DNA of 64,000 nucleotides, from assembly GCA_039045975.1 (NCBI GenBank), contig JBCCJA010000001.1, forward strand, positions 124,001 to 188,000. The letters run 5' to 3'. This DNA comes from JBCCJA01 sp039045975. GTDB taxonomy: Bacteria > Planctomycetota > Planctomycetia > Planctomycetales > Planctomycetaceae. Made by a program: the position numbers and the translations under genes. The notes under the pieces are model-generated. The model did no database searches, was not told the DNA's origin, and worked only from the letters and a program-made list of their open reading frames with translations. Positions 1 through 10,203 of the stretch are shown here, one piece after another. How positions within the stretch are numbered: the stretch's first letter is position 1; the number at the start of each line of letters is the position of its first letter.

Positions 1-203
1 CGGACGGCTTCGAGACGTCCGCCCTCCGATCTTTATATGAAGACGGACTGTCGGCCTACCGCACCGAACCCGGGCCCGGGATCGACCTCGTGTCGATCGG
101 CGACAGCCCCGTCGACACGGACATCGAACCGGCCGAACTCGCCGCGTTGACTGTCGTCTGTCAGACCATCCTCAATCTCGACGCGACGGTCTGGAAGCGT
201 TGA
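1..203 (+). CDS. PSD1 / DUF1553 domain protein, C-terminal end (partial)
   Basis: An open frame enters from the left edge (codons begin at position 3) and stops at TGA 201-203. It encodes about 66 residues ending in VCQTILNLDATVWKR. That ending matches the usual C-terminus of planctomycete PSD1 proteins (DUF1549 plus DUF1553), where an LAAxxxVCQxLLNLDE-like segment closes DUF1553. The next gene, 16 bases downstream on the same strand, is a DUF1501 protein, the standard partner of PSD1 genes, which supports the call. The function of PSD1 proteins is unproven; they are exported and often carry cytochrome c motifs. Only the tail is visible, so nothing can be said about its heme motifs. Confidence 0.75.
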   Translation, partial: DGFETSALRSLYEDGLSAYRTEPGPGIDLVSIGDSPVDTDIEPAELAALTVVCQTILNLDATVWKR

Positions 204-219
204 GCAGTTGGAGCGATTA

Positions 220-1671
<1,452 letters not shown>

Positions 1672-1764
1672 GTCGGCACAAGCAATCGGCCGGGGACTGA
1701 AGCATCGTCGCACGGCAGTCCTCAACTGACCGATTTTCGAACTTCAACCCTAGCGATTCATCTC

Positions 1765-2934
1765 ATGACAACACATTCGCGACGCGGGCCCGGACGGGCT
1801 TCAAAGCTTCTACTCGCGGTCGCCCACATGGCAACCGCCGGTTCTGTGGCACATGCCCAATTTACACCTGACGCCGATGCCAACGCCGCGGGGTCTGAAG
1901 AAATCGTCCTCGGCCATGGCGATTTGCGTTATCGGCTGGTCCGGGACTGGGCCAAAGTCGATCGCGCAGCGGCCCCGGTGATCAACGCGCACGCCATGGT
2001 CGAAGGCCGGGACGGTCGGCTGTATCTCGTGACCGACCATCCGGCGAACGCGGTCCTCGTCTTCGCCGCCGATGGCACGTTCTTAAATGCGATCGGCGAG
2101 GGCTTGAAAGGCGGCCACGGCATCGACGTCGTCGAGATCGACGGCGAGGAACTGCTCGTGCACGTCGACTGCGGCTGGAGTTTCCCCGACGACCGCGGCG
2201 GCAAGCCGATCAAGCTCGACGGCTCCGTGAACCTGCTCCGCAAGGACGGCACGGTCGTGCGTACGCTCCCGTCGCCGCGAAAACTCGGACTCATCACCGA
2301 AGACGAACCCTATAACCCCTGTGACGTCGCCGTGACCCGCGACGGCGACATCCTGGTCATCGACGGCTACGGAACGAACCGCGTTTACCATTTCACCGCG
2401 GACGGCCGACTGGTGAGGCATTGGGGCGGCCGACGGTCCGGTGGCGATCCCGCGAGCATCCAAAACGGACACGGGATCTCGCTCGAATACGCATCAGATG
2501 CGGACGAGCCGTTGGTATGGGTCAGTTCGCGCTCCGAGTCGAAATTGAAAACGTTTACGCTCCGCGGCGAGCACCTGCGGACCATCGAGATCCCCGGAAC
2601 CTTCCCGGGCCAGCCCGTCATCCGCGACGGCCTGATTTACTCCGGGGTCTGTTGGTCGCGACAGGATGGTGTCGGCAAGCGACTGGCCCGGTCGGGCTTC
2701 GTCGTCATCCTCGACCGCGAGACGGGGCACGTCGTCTCGGCGCCGGGCGGTACAACACCGTCACAAGTCGACGGGCGAACGCAGCCGTTATTTCAAGACG
2801 CCGAGGTGTTCCGTCACGTCCATGACTTAATGGTCGACGACGCAGGCAACATCTATGTAATGGAATGGAACGCGGGCTGCCGCTATCCGTTTAAACTCGA
2901 ACTGATCGAGTCGCCATTGGATGACCCGTCGTGA
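1765..2934 (+). CDS. Secreted NHL-repeat / beta-propeller protein
   Basis: A 389-residue protein with a signal peptide ending near VAHAQ. The body is a series of beta-propeller blades of NHL type. The clearest is a segment reading NRVYHFTADGRLVRHWGG, and others contain GRDGRLYLVTD and DDAGNIYVMEWNAG. NHL propellers mediate binding, and related planctomycete proteins are annotated as peptidylglycine-monooxygenase-like without biochemical support. It lies 93 bases after the DUF1501 gene on the same strand and converges with a sulfatase gene. A function in binding or processing a secreted ligand is inference. Confidence 0.8.
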   Translation: MTTHSRRGPGRASKLLLAVAHMATAGSVAHAQFTPDADANAAGSEEIVLGHGDLRYRLVRDWAKVDRAAAPVINAHAMVEGRDGRLYLVTDHPANAVLVFAADGTFLNAIGEGLKGGHGIDVVEIDGEELLVHVDCGWSFPDDRGGKPIKLDGSVNLLRKDGTVVRTLPSPRKLGLITEDEPYNPCDVAVTRDGDILVIDGYGTNRVYHFTADGRLVRHWGGRRSGGDPASIQNGHGISLEYASDADEPLVWVSSRSESKLKTFTLRGEHLRTIEIPGTFPGQPVIRDGLIYSGVCWSRQDGVGKRLARSGFVVILDRETGHVVSAPGGTTPSQVDGRTQPLFQDAEVFRHVHDLMVDDAGNIYVMEWNAGCRYPFKLELIESPLDDPS

Positions 2935-2987
2935 CCGAGGCAGATCGACCCGTCCGGTATACGGGGCCACTCAAGTCGACCGACCGA

Positions 2988-4487
2988 TCAATACTCCCAT
3001 AGCAGATCTGCAAGACGCTCACGTTCCGAGCGGTATCTCGGCGACTCGACGACGTTGACGCGTTCTTCGGGAAATTCCTCGTAGTCGTACAACTCGACGT
3101 CGAGCAGCCGGCTATCTCGCTCCCAGCCGTCACGCCATTCGACATAGCGAAAACGTGAGTCACGAACGGCCCGTCCGATCGCACGCCCGCGGCGGACGAG
3201 GTGATAAGACGGCCGGTCCCAGGCGACACCCTCGGGGTCTTCGAGAATCGGCCGCAGACTGACGCCGTCGCTGACCGGAAGCGGCTGCAGGCCGCACAGG
3301 TCGAGCAACGTCGGAAACAGGTCGACAGACCCGACGACGCCGTCGGCCCCGACGCCCCGCCCGTACCCGGGTGCCGAAATGATTAAAGGCGATCCGGCGG
3401 TCATCTCAAAGTTCGTCGACTTCGTCCAACTCGCCAAATGTCCGAGCTGATAGCCGTGATCGCTCCAAAAAACGATCACCGTATTCTCGGCCACGCCCGT
3501 ACCGTCGAGCGCTGCGATGACCTTGCCGACCTGCGCGTCGACGAAGCTGACGCAGGCGGCGTAGGCTTGCCGCAGGCGGCTCGCCGCGACACCCACCGGG
3601 GGATTTTCCTGACTGAACCCGTCGGCCGTTTTCCACAACTCGTGTTTGGTCCGGACTTCCAGCGGTGAAGCGCTTTCCGGCAGCGTCTCGAGCATCGGCG
3701 TCCCGGGCGGGTCGGCCGGGTCGTACAAGTCCCAATATTTCTTCGGCGCGTTGAACGGCAGGTGTGGTTTCTGAAAACCGACCATGATTAAGAAAGGGCG
3801 GTCGTCCGCCGCCGCGTCACGAATCGTTTTTACGGCCATATCGGCCAACTGGCCGTCGCCGTACGCCGTGTCGGCGACGTCGAGCGGGCCCTCGGCCGCG
3901 GGTAGCCGGGCTTTCATCGCGAGCAACGCCTCCCTGTCGGAACGTTTTACGCTCCTCTGCAAACGCGACAGCTCGGGATCGGCGAACTGGCTGTTTCCCG
4001 GGGATCTCCACACGAAATCGAACCGGTCCGCTTTCCCTTTCTCGACCGGCCCCTGTGTGTGCCAGATTTTGCCCAACGAAGCCGTGTAATAGCCGGCGTC
4101 GCCGAAGGTCCGGCCGAGCGTTTGAACGCCCTCGACCCGGGGCCATAGAGCCGGGCCATAAAGCTGCCGCGTCCGCTCCGACCGCAGGCTCGTCAGCAGC
4201 GCCGCCCGCGACGAGATGCAGACCGGATTCGCCACAAAGTGGTTGCGGAACACAATCCCGCGTTCGGCCAACGCGTCAATGTTCGGCGTCACCATGTCGT
4301 CATGGCCGTAACAGCCGAGCTGCGATCGCAGGTCGTCGACGGCGATGAACAGGACGTTGGGCAGACCGCCCTCGGGTCCGGAATCGGCAGCAAATGCCGG
4401 TTCGGCAAAGTAATTCACGAAGAGACACATCGTGAACCGGATCAAGCCGTGACCGATACGTTCGGTGATGTTGTCTGTCACTGCCAC
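2988..4487 (-). CDS. Sulfatase (type I, iduronate-2-sulfatase-like) with unusual CISSR motif
   Basis: A 499-residue secreted sulfatase of the alkaline-phosphatase fold. The signal region ends near EPAFAADS. The metal-binding pair VDD lies at about residues 50-52, a SLGKIWH block supplies the conserved Lys/His, and WSDHGYQLG is the C-terminal metal motif. This SDHGYQLGHLASWTKSTNFE arrangement is typical of iduronate-2-sulfatase-like proteins. The residue expected to become formylglycine is Cys90, but the motif reads CISSR rather than the usual CxPxR or CxAxR. It is the last gene of a minus-strand series that begins with the GH26 gene. The substrate is unknown; a sulfated glycan is likely. Confidence 0.92.
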   Translation of the reverse strand: MAVTDNITERIGHGLIRFTMCLFVNYFAEPAFAADSGPEGGLPNVLFIAVDDLRSQLGCYGHDDMVTPNIDALAERGIVFRNHFVANPVCISSRAALLTSLRSERTRQLYGPALWPRVEGVQTLGRTFGDAGYYTASLGKIWHTQGPVEKGKADRFDFVWRSPGNSQFADPELSRLQRSVKRSDREALLAMKARLPAAEGPLDVADTAYGDGQLADMAVKTIRDAAADDRPFLIMVGFQKPHLPFNAPKKYWDLYDPADPPGTPMLETLPESASPLEVRTKHELWKTADGFSQENPPVGVAASRLRQAYAACVSFVDAQVGKVIAALDGTGVAENTVIVFWSDHGYQLGHLASWTKSTNFEMTAGSPLIISAPGYGRGVGADGVVGSVDLFPTLLDLCGLQPLPVSDGVSLRPILEDPEGVAWDRPSYHLVRRGRAIGRAVRDSRFRYVEWRDGWERDSRLLDVELYDYEEFPEERVNVVESPRYRSERERLADLLWEY

Positions 4488-4628
4488 GATCCCGATCTTC
4501 GGATATCACGCGAGGCATACACGCGTAGTGCGTGAAATTTGAGTTATAATTCCTGCCCGCAGCCCCTTGGGACACGCTTGCGGTTCGGCGCACCGCCATT
4601 CGCATCCGGCCGCGGACGCCACGCCAAG

Positions 4629-5369
4629 TTAATCCAAACTCCGAACGATCAGGCTGCGGATCGCGATCGGGCCGTGATTCCCCTGGATGTCGAGCGGACC
4701 GGCGGCGACCTCGCCGCGGCGGTCGCGGCCGCGTGTCGGGCCTTCGACCTCGGCGTCCTTCTGCACGACCTGGCCGTTCACTTCGACCAGTTCGAAGACC
4801 GCATTCTTTATCTTCTTCCCGTCGCTGCCGAACCGAGGGGCCCGAAAGACGATCCGCATTTCCTGCCACTCCCCGGGCGGCCGCGACGCGTTCACGAGCG
4901 GCGCGCTGCCGTCGTAACCCCGCACGCCGCCGTAAGCTTCGGCGTCTTTCTCGCTCCGCCACCTCTGATAAATTCCGCCTAAATCGCTGGAGGTCACGTT
5001 CGCGCCCTTGCGGGAACTGTCGAGGATTTGGATCTCGTAGCGGCCCATTAAGAACACGCCCGAATTCGAGTTCTTCGGGATGCAGAATTCCAAGCAGACC
5101 TCGACGTCGCCGTATTCGTCTTTCGTGAGCAGCGCGGGGATCTTCTCGTGCGTCTCGCAATTCAGCAGGACAGGTGAACCGCCCGCTTCGTCTTCACGGA
5201 CAACGAAACGATTTTCCCCGGGCACTGCGTCAACCTGTCCGACGACCCTCCATCCGTCGACCGGGCGGAATGACGCCAGCACGTCTCCCGAGATCAACTC
5301 GGCGGCGACACCACTTGTGGCCGCGGCCGCGGTCACCAGGACCACAAGCATCGCACTTATCGATGTCAT
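4629..5369 (-). CDS. DUF1080 (3-keto-disaccharide hydrolase-like) secreted protein
   Basis: A 246-residue secreted protein with a signal peptide ending near GVAAE. It carries the hallmarks of DUF1080, a concanavalin/laminin-G-like fold: PKNSNSGVFLMGRYEIQILD, GGIYQRW, PPGEWQEMRIVF and the C-terminal GPLDIQGNHGPIAIRSL. Some members act on 3-keto-glycosides or bind glycans; this one is not assigned a substrate. It lies between two sulfatases on the same strand, 44 bases after the upstream sulfatase stop. With the Gfo/Idh/MocA oxidoreductase nearby, an oxidise-then-cleave route for a glycoside is conceivable, but this is inference from context. Confidence 0.9.
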   Translation of the reverse strand: MTSISAMLVVLVTAAAATSGVAAELISGDVLASFRPVDGWRVVGQVDAVPGENRFVVREDEAGGSPVLLNCETHEKIPALLTKDEYGDVEVCLEFCIPKNSNSGVFLMGRYEIQILDSSRKGANVTSSDLGGIYQRWRSEKDAEAYGGVRGYDGSAPLVNASRPPGEWQEMRIVFRAPRFGSDGKKIKNAVFELVEVNGQVVQKDAEVEGPTRGRDRRGEVAAGPLDIQGNHGPIAIRSLIVRSLD

Positions 5370-5413
5370 TTAGAGACGATCCGTACTTACGGTGAGACAG
5401 AAGGTAGTCGACT

Positions 5414-6973
5414 TTACCGCACCGAAGCGTCCGGTAGGCGTGCTTTAATTCCACCGTCGAGCGGCATCGTGTCCGGCAGGCCGTCCGCCTCGACGATCAG
5501 CCGGTCCAGCTCCACGCGGAGCTTCGCCACGACGTCCGCGTAGCGTGGATCGTCGGCAAGGTTCCGACGTTCCTCCGGGTCCGACGTAACTTCGTAGAGC
5601 TCGGCCCGGTGCCGATCGGGCCCGCCGTCGCCGTGCGGATAGCGGATATATTTCCACCGGTCCGTCCGGACGCCGCGGACATTCGGCGTGTACGGGAACT
5701 GCTCCTCGTAGTTGTATTCGTAATACCAGCTCTTGCGCCATCCGTCGTCGCCGGCCCGCACCAGGTCTTTCCAACTCCGTCCGTGCGTCCGCGGCAGCGG
5801 CTCGGCGTCGCAGACGTCGAGTATGGTCGGTGCGAAATCGACCGTGAGAACCTGTTCGTCGATCACCTTCGGACAGGCAGGCGGCGTCAACCCGGTATAT
5901 CGAACGACGAGCGGGATCCGGATGCTTCCCTCGTGCATCGTCCGTTTATCGACCATCCCGTGCTCGCCTTCGAGCAAGCCGTTGTCGGTCGTGAACACGA
6001 AGAGCGTGTCTTCGAGGACACCCTGTTCTTCGAGGGCGGTATAGAGCCGGCCGACGGAGTCGTCGACGCTCAAGATCGTCGCGCGGTACGCGCGGACCAT
6101 TTCTGCGAAGGCGGTCACCCCGGCCGCCGTCCGGTCGGGCCAGTCGGCACGCCAATCGAAGATCGGTCCATAAATCCCATGCCAGCTGTCGAGACGCTTT
6201 TCGATCCAGTCGGGCTTCCCGCCCAGGTCGAACGCCGTCGGCGGATAGCGGACGTCGACGGCGGCGAACGCATCGGCGTACTTCGGTTCCGGGTAATAAA
6301 AACTGTGCGGAGCCTTATGGCCGATATAGAGCAAAAACGGCTTGTCGCGGTCGCGACTCTCCAGCCAGTCGACCGCCATATCGGTCACGACCGTCGTGTA
6401 GTACCCCTTAACCTCACGCCGCTCGCCGCCGTCGAAGCGGAAGACGTTGTCGAAATATTTTCCCTGGCCTTTGTGGGTGACAAACGTGTCGAAGCCCGGC
6501 CTCGCGTCGTCGTTCTCTTGGCCCATGTGATACTTGCCGATGTACGCCGTCTTATAGCCGGACCGCTGCAACTGCCGCGGGAACGTCGGCAAATCGACGG
6601 GGTATTCGGTGAAGTTATTCGTCACACCGTGGCTGTGGGCGTACAGGCCGCCGAGGATCGACGCCCGACTCGGCGAACACAGCGAGGTCGTGCAAAAGGC
6701 GTTACGAAAATAAATACCCTCGCGGGCGAGCCGATCGATGTTCGGCGTCCGCATCACCGAACCGTCCGCGACGCCCAAGCAGTCGTACCGCATGTCATCG
6801 GTGAGGACGAACACAACGTTCGGGCGGGGGCGTGAATCTGCCGCCGTAGCCGAACCGAAGCACGCGACAAAGATCGCCGCAAAAAGAGCACACTTCCGCG
6901 GTCGCCGGTCGCCTCGTCGCGACCGTGTCTCCCGGGCAGTCGATGCCTCAAAATCAAATAAAAGGTGACGCAT
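5414..6973 (-). CDS. Sulfatase (type I, N-acetylglucosamine-6-sulfatase-like)
   Basis: A 519-residue secreted sulfatase. Landmarks in order: VLTDDMRYD metal site, CSPSR (formylglycine motif of the canonical CxPxR type) followed by ASILGG, YIGKYHMG, HKAPHSF, TTDNGLLEGEHGMVDKR, and RIPLVVRY. This pattern resembles N-acetylglucosamine-6-sulfatase-type enzymes, so the substrate may be a 6-O-sulfated hexosamine or hexose. I prefer ATG 6973 because it is followed by an Arg-rich n-region and a hydrophobic signal core ending near SATAAD. The open frame continues to 7051 without a convincing ribosome site. It sits in the minus-strand catabolic series, 84 bases after the preceding sulfatase. Confidence 0.92.
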   Translation of the reverse strand: MRHLLFDFEASTARETRSRRGDRRPRKCALFAAIFVACFGSATAADSRPRPNVVFVLTDDMRYDCLGVADGSVMRTPNIDRLAREGIYFRNAFCTTSLCSPSRASILGGLYAHSHGVTNNFTEYPVDLPTFPRQLQRSGYKTAYIGKYHMGQENDDARPGFDTFVTHKGQGKYFDNVFRFDGGERREVKGYYTTVVTDMAVDWLESRDRDKPFLLYIGHKAPHSFYYPEPKYADAFAAVDVRYPPTAFDLGGKPDWIEKRLDSWHGIYGPIFDWRADWPDRTAAGVTAFAEMVRAYRATILSVDDSVGRLYTALEEQGVLEDTLFVFTTDNGLLEGEHGMVDKRTMHEGSIRIPLVVRYTGLTPPACPKVIDEQVLTVDFAPTILDVCDAEPLPRTHGRSWKDLVRAGDDGWRKSWYYEYNYEEQFPYTPNVRGVRTDRWKYIRYPHGDGGPDRHRAELYEVTSDPEERRNLADDPRYADVVAKLRVELDRLIVEADGLPDTMPLDGGIKARLPDASVR

Positions 6974-7057
6974 GGTTTTACGTTGACTCACATACCGATC
7001 CGGGACGTATCTCTGAGAACTCATCTTGTGATGCCGCCAAATCCGCAGCAAATTCCA

Positions 7058-8659
7058 TCACGACTCGTCCAATCTCTGCCGAGCCCACGCCTCCCATTCG
7101 GATCGACTCCTCGTTTTGTCGACCGCGTCGGTGTAGGGCGGGAACTCGAAGCGACACTCCCCGTCGAGCACGCGGGGATCGTTCTCTTCACGTAGTATGG
7201 TCATCAGCTGCTCGCGGAGCCTGTCTTTGACCGGGGCGTAATCCCCGTCCTCGGCGACGTTCCGCATTTGATGCGGGTCGGCGTCGAGGTCGTAAAGTTC
7301 TTCGGCCGGACGCTTCGAGAACGCGAGGCGATAGATCACGTCGCTGTCGTCGAGGTTGTCCTCGATCCATTTTTTCGTCGGGCCGCCGTCGTGATCCCGA
7401 TATCGCGGCGGCGAGCCCATCGGCCAACGGTCGGGCTCGAAGTTGCGGATATAGAGGAAATCGGCCGTGCGGATCGCCCGTTGCGGATAGGGCAGATTGC
7501 CGTCGCGTGCCGTGTCGACGTGCCGCTCTCGGCCCGTGACAACGAACGTACGGTCCGGCTCGACCAACCCGGACCGGTCCGACGTCCAAATGTCCCAGAG
7601 GCTGTTTCCCTCTAGGCCGTCCCTCCCTTCGACGCCCGCGGCGTCGAGGAACGTCATCGCCAAATCTTTTAAGGTCGTCATATCGTCGACGACGCGCCCC
7701 GCCCCGATCCGACCGGGCAACCGCGCGGCGAGCGCGACTTCGACGCCGATGTCATAAAGATTGCATTTCGCGCGTGGAAAGCCGGGGATGCCGTGGTCCC
7801 CGCTCACGACGAACAGGGTGTCATCGAGTTCTCCCCGCTCTTCCAAAACGCGAATCAATTCGCCGACGCCGCGGTCGAACGCGAGGCATTCCCCGAGATA
7901 GTCGACGACGTCCTCACGGACCTCCGGCACGTCGGGCCAATAGGGCGGCATCTTCCCGGCAAGGTCGTCGGGCTCCAGCCCCCACAGCCGTTTCCCCGAG
8001 CCCTGGGCCCACTGGCGGTGCGTGACCGTCGGCCCCCACCAATAAAAGAACGGTTGGTTCCCCTCACGGGTTTCGAGGAACATCTCGAAATTCCCGCCGA
8101 CCTCGGTGAGGATTTCGGCTTTTATATCTTCGACGGCTCCGCCCTGGTCCACACGCGACAGCGCCGTGTTCGAGAATTTACTGAACGTCCAGCCGGCCTT
8201 GTCGAACCGGCTGTCGAGCTGACCGAAGGCGTCGCCGAGCCGGTTACCCGGGTTCCACACCTTGCGTGTGTACCCGAATCGATAGCCGTCGTTCTCGAGA
8301 GCCTTCGTGAAGGTCGGCATCGACTCGTCGAGCACGGCGCCGGACAAGATCGCCCCCAGCCGCGTGTTCCAAAAATATCGACCCGTCAGGATCGAACTCC
8401 GGCACGGCGTGCACGAAGGGCACGGCACGTACGCGTGGCGGTGTCGGACGCCCTCGCGAGCGATGCGGTCGATGTTCGGCGTTTCAATTAGACTATTGAA
8501 CGCCTGATAACGCTCGTCGTCGCGATACACGGAGGCGAAGCGTCCGAAATCGTCCCCGAACGCGAAGACGATATTGGGTCGTTTATCGCCGGCGGTCGCG
8601 CCGGCCGAGGTCCCGGCGATCACACAGACCAGCAGTAGATATCCGCCAACTTTTCGCAC
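7058..8659 (-). CDS. Sulfatase (type I, heparan/arylsulfatase-like) with CTPCR motif
   Basis: A 533-residue secreted sulfatase. The start is GTG 8659, decided by GGAGG at 8666-8670 six bases upstream; it gives an ideal signal peptide (MRKVGGYLLLVCVIAG...). The open frame extends to another GTG at 8710 that has no such site. Landmarks are AFGDDFGR (metal ligands), CTPCRSSILTG (formylglycine motif, fits CxPxR but with Cys at the fourth place), TRKVWNPG, GDHGIPGFPRAK and a long C-terminal subdomain. A second cysteine inside the motif is less common than Ser. It neighbours the Gfo/Idh/MocA gene upstream and another sulfatase downstream on the same strand. Confidence 0.92.
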   Translation of the reverse strand: MRKVGGYLLLVCVIAGTSAGATAGDKRPNIVFAFGDDFGRFASVYRDDERYQAFNSLIETPNIDRIAREGVRHRHAYVPCPSCTPCRSSILTGRYFWNTRLGAILSGAVLDESMPTFTKALENDGYRFGYTRKVWNPGNRLGDAFGQLDSRFDKAGWTFSKFSNTALSRVDQGGAVEDIKAEILTEVGGNFEMFLETREGNQPFFYWWGPTVTHRQWAQGSGKRLWGLEPDDLAGKMPPYWPDVPEVREDVVDYLGECLAFDRGVGELIRVLEERGELDDTLFVVSGDHGIPGFPRAKCNLYDIGVEVALAARLPGRIGAGRVVDDMTTLKDLAMTFLDAAGVEGRDGLEGNSLWDIWTSDRSGLVEPDRTFVVTGRERHVDTARDGNLPYPQRAIRTADFLYIRNFEPDRWPMGSPPRYRDHDGGPTKKWIEDNLDDSDVIYRLAFSKRPAEELYDLDADPHQMRNVAEDGDYAPVKDRLREQLMTILREENDPRVLDGECRFEFPPYTDAVDKTRSRSEWEAWARQRLDES

Positions 8660-8665
8660 GAGCGG

Positions 8666-8670
8666 CCTCC
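8666..8670 (-). promoter_or_regulatory. Shine-Dalgarno GGAGG deciding the sulfatase start
   Basis: GGAGG on the minus strand, six bases before GTG 8659. It selects this start over the longer frame beginning at 8710. Confidence 0.75.
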
Positions 8671-8749
8671 CGATCAATGGCTTCGGCAGGACGACCTGAC
8701 CAGGCCGCACGCGCCGCTTACTTATAAAGCGTCCGATGCCCTGACAAAT

Positions 8750-10108
8750 TCAAGACCGGTAATAGTCTTCCCAGCCGCTACGGACGGGTGGTCCGTCGAG
8801 GTAGGCATTGGCCAAAGCGGCGTTCGCGCCGACGCATCGCTCGGTCCCGCGGTCGAAACGGAACTCGCCGCCGTATCGCTGGGCGAGTTGCCCGAGGATC
8901 AGCATCTGGCACAACGGCCCGCCGACCGAGAACGGAGAGTGGGCCTCCTCCAAGCCGAGGCACGCACGCAGGAAGTTCGTCTGGTGCGTGTGAGGATAAA
9001 CACCGTAATCGGGCAAGCCGTCGACCCGGCTGCCGTCAGCGTACTTCGCCTGCAGCGGCGAGCCGTGCGAACCGCCTTTGAAGATGCGTTCGCGGTCCTT
9101 CCAAACTTTCCCGACCGCGTCCGGTCCCTTATTGCCGAACTTCGGATCTTCCGGAACGTTCCCGAGCCCGTCGTACCACTCCAATGCGACCGCCGGGCGT
9201 CGGCCGCGGGCCGGAAATTCCATCCGGATCGTCGAAGACAGCGGATAAATAAGGTCGGCCGGATCGTTCGCGTCGTCGAGCGTGACCGTCTTGATCCGTT
9301 CCGGAAATCCTAGCTCGAGGAACCGGTGCGCCGTGTCGAGCAGGTGGGCGCCCCAGTCGCCGAACGCTCCGCCCCCGAAGTCGTACCACGCACGCCAGTT
9401 GGCCGAATGGAGCTTCCGGCTATACGGCACCTCCGGCCTCGACATCAGCCACAGGTCCCAGTCGACGCCCTCCTTCACCGGCTCGCTCGGGTAGGACGAC
9501 ACAACGCCCCACGGGAACCATCGCCGGCTCTTATTCATATGTCCGACGACACGGTCGATCCCGTCGAACACTCCGGCCTCGGACCAGGCCTTCGCCTGCA
9601 TGTAGTTCGGCCCCGAGTGCCCCTGGTTCCCCATCTGCGTAACGACGCCCTTCGCGGCCGCGGCGGCCATCAGGAGTTCTATCTCCCGGAAGGTGTGGGC
9701 GAGCGGCTTCTCGCAATAGACATGCTTCCCGCGGCGGATCGCTTCCATCGCGATCGGGAAGTGGGCGTGGTCGGGCGTCGTGACGACGACGGCGTCGATT
9801 TCGTCTTCGACCGCATCGAGCATCACCCGGTAATCGCCGTACAGCGGCACGTCGGGATGCTGCTGGACGACCTTTTTCGCCGCACCCAGCGACGGATCGA
9901 GGTCACAGAACGCGACGAATTTCGCCAGTCCGCTGGCGTGAACGTCCCGCACGTTGCCGCTGCCGCGTCCGCCGATGCCGACGAACGCGACTCGTACCTT
10001 CTGACCCGGCCTGGCCGCGGACGCGACCGAAGACCCGAGATACAGGCCTGACCCGGCGGCGAGCGACGCCGCAATAAAGTCACGGCGATTCAAGTTGGCT
10101 GTCGACAT
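8750..10108 (-). CDS. Gfo/Idh/MocA family oxidoreductase, Tat-exported
   Basis: A 452-residue NAD(P)-dependent oxidoreductase of the Gfo/Idh/MocA family. It starts with a twin-arginine signal (NRRDFIAASLAAGSG), so it is probably exported folded. The Rossmann motif GIGGRGSG appears near residue 47, followed by FCDLD, TTPDHAHFP and the family signature EKPLAH. The C-terminal substrate domain contains GGGAFGDWGAHLLDT. These enzymes oxidise or reduce sugars and derivatives such as inositol or glucose. Upstream in-frame starts at 10120 and 10129 are possible; I chose the ATG closest to the Tat motif. It lies between a secreted lectin-like gene and a sulfatase in the minus-strand catabolic series. 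Confidence 0.92.
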   Translation of the reverse strand: MSTANLNRRDFIAASLAAGSGLYLGSSVASAARPGQKVRVAFVGIGGRGSGNVRDVHASGLAKFVAFCDLDPSLGAAKKVVQQHPDVPLYGDYRVMLDAVEDEIDAVVVTTPDHAHFPIAMEAIRRGKHVYCEKPLAHTFREIELLMAAAAAKGVVTQMGNQGHSGPNYMQAKAWSEAGVFDGIDRVVGHMNKSRRWFPWGVVSSYPSEPVKEGVDWDLWLMSRPEVPYSRKLHSANWRAWYDFGGGAFGDWGAHLLDTAHRFLELGFPERIKTVTLDDANDPADLIYPLSSTIRMEFPARGRRPAVALEWYDGLGNVPEDPKFGNKGPDAVGKVWKDRERIFKGGSHGSPLQAKYADGSRVDGLPDYGVYPHTHQTNFLRACLGLEEAHSPFSVGGPLCQMLILGQLAQRYGGEFRFDRGTERCVGANAALANAYLDGPPVRSGWEDYYRS

Positions 10109-10203
10109 TTCAAGCCCCATCCGGATCACGAAAGGTGGTGTAAAAGCCGCCCAGAGAAGACGAATAACTTCTTAATACAGCAGCGCCGGCCATCCCCGGA
10201 GCG

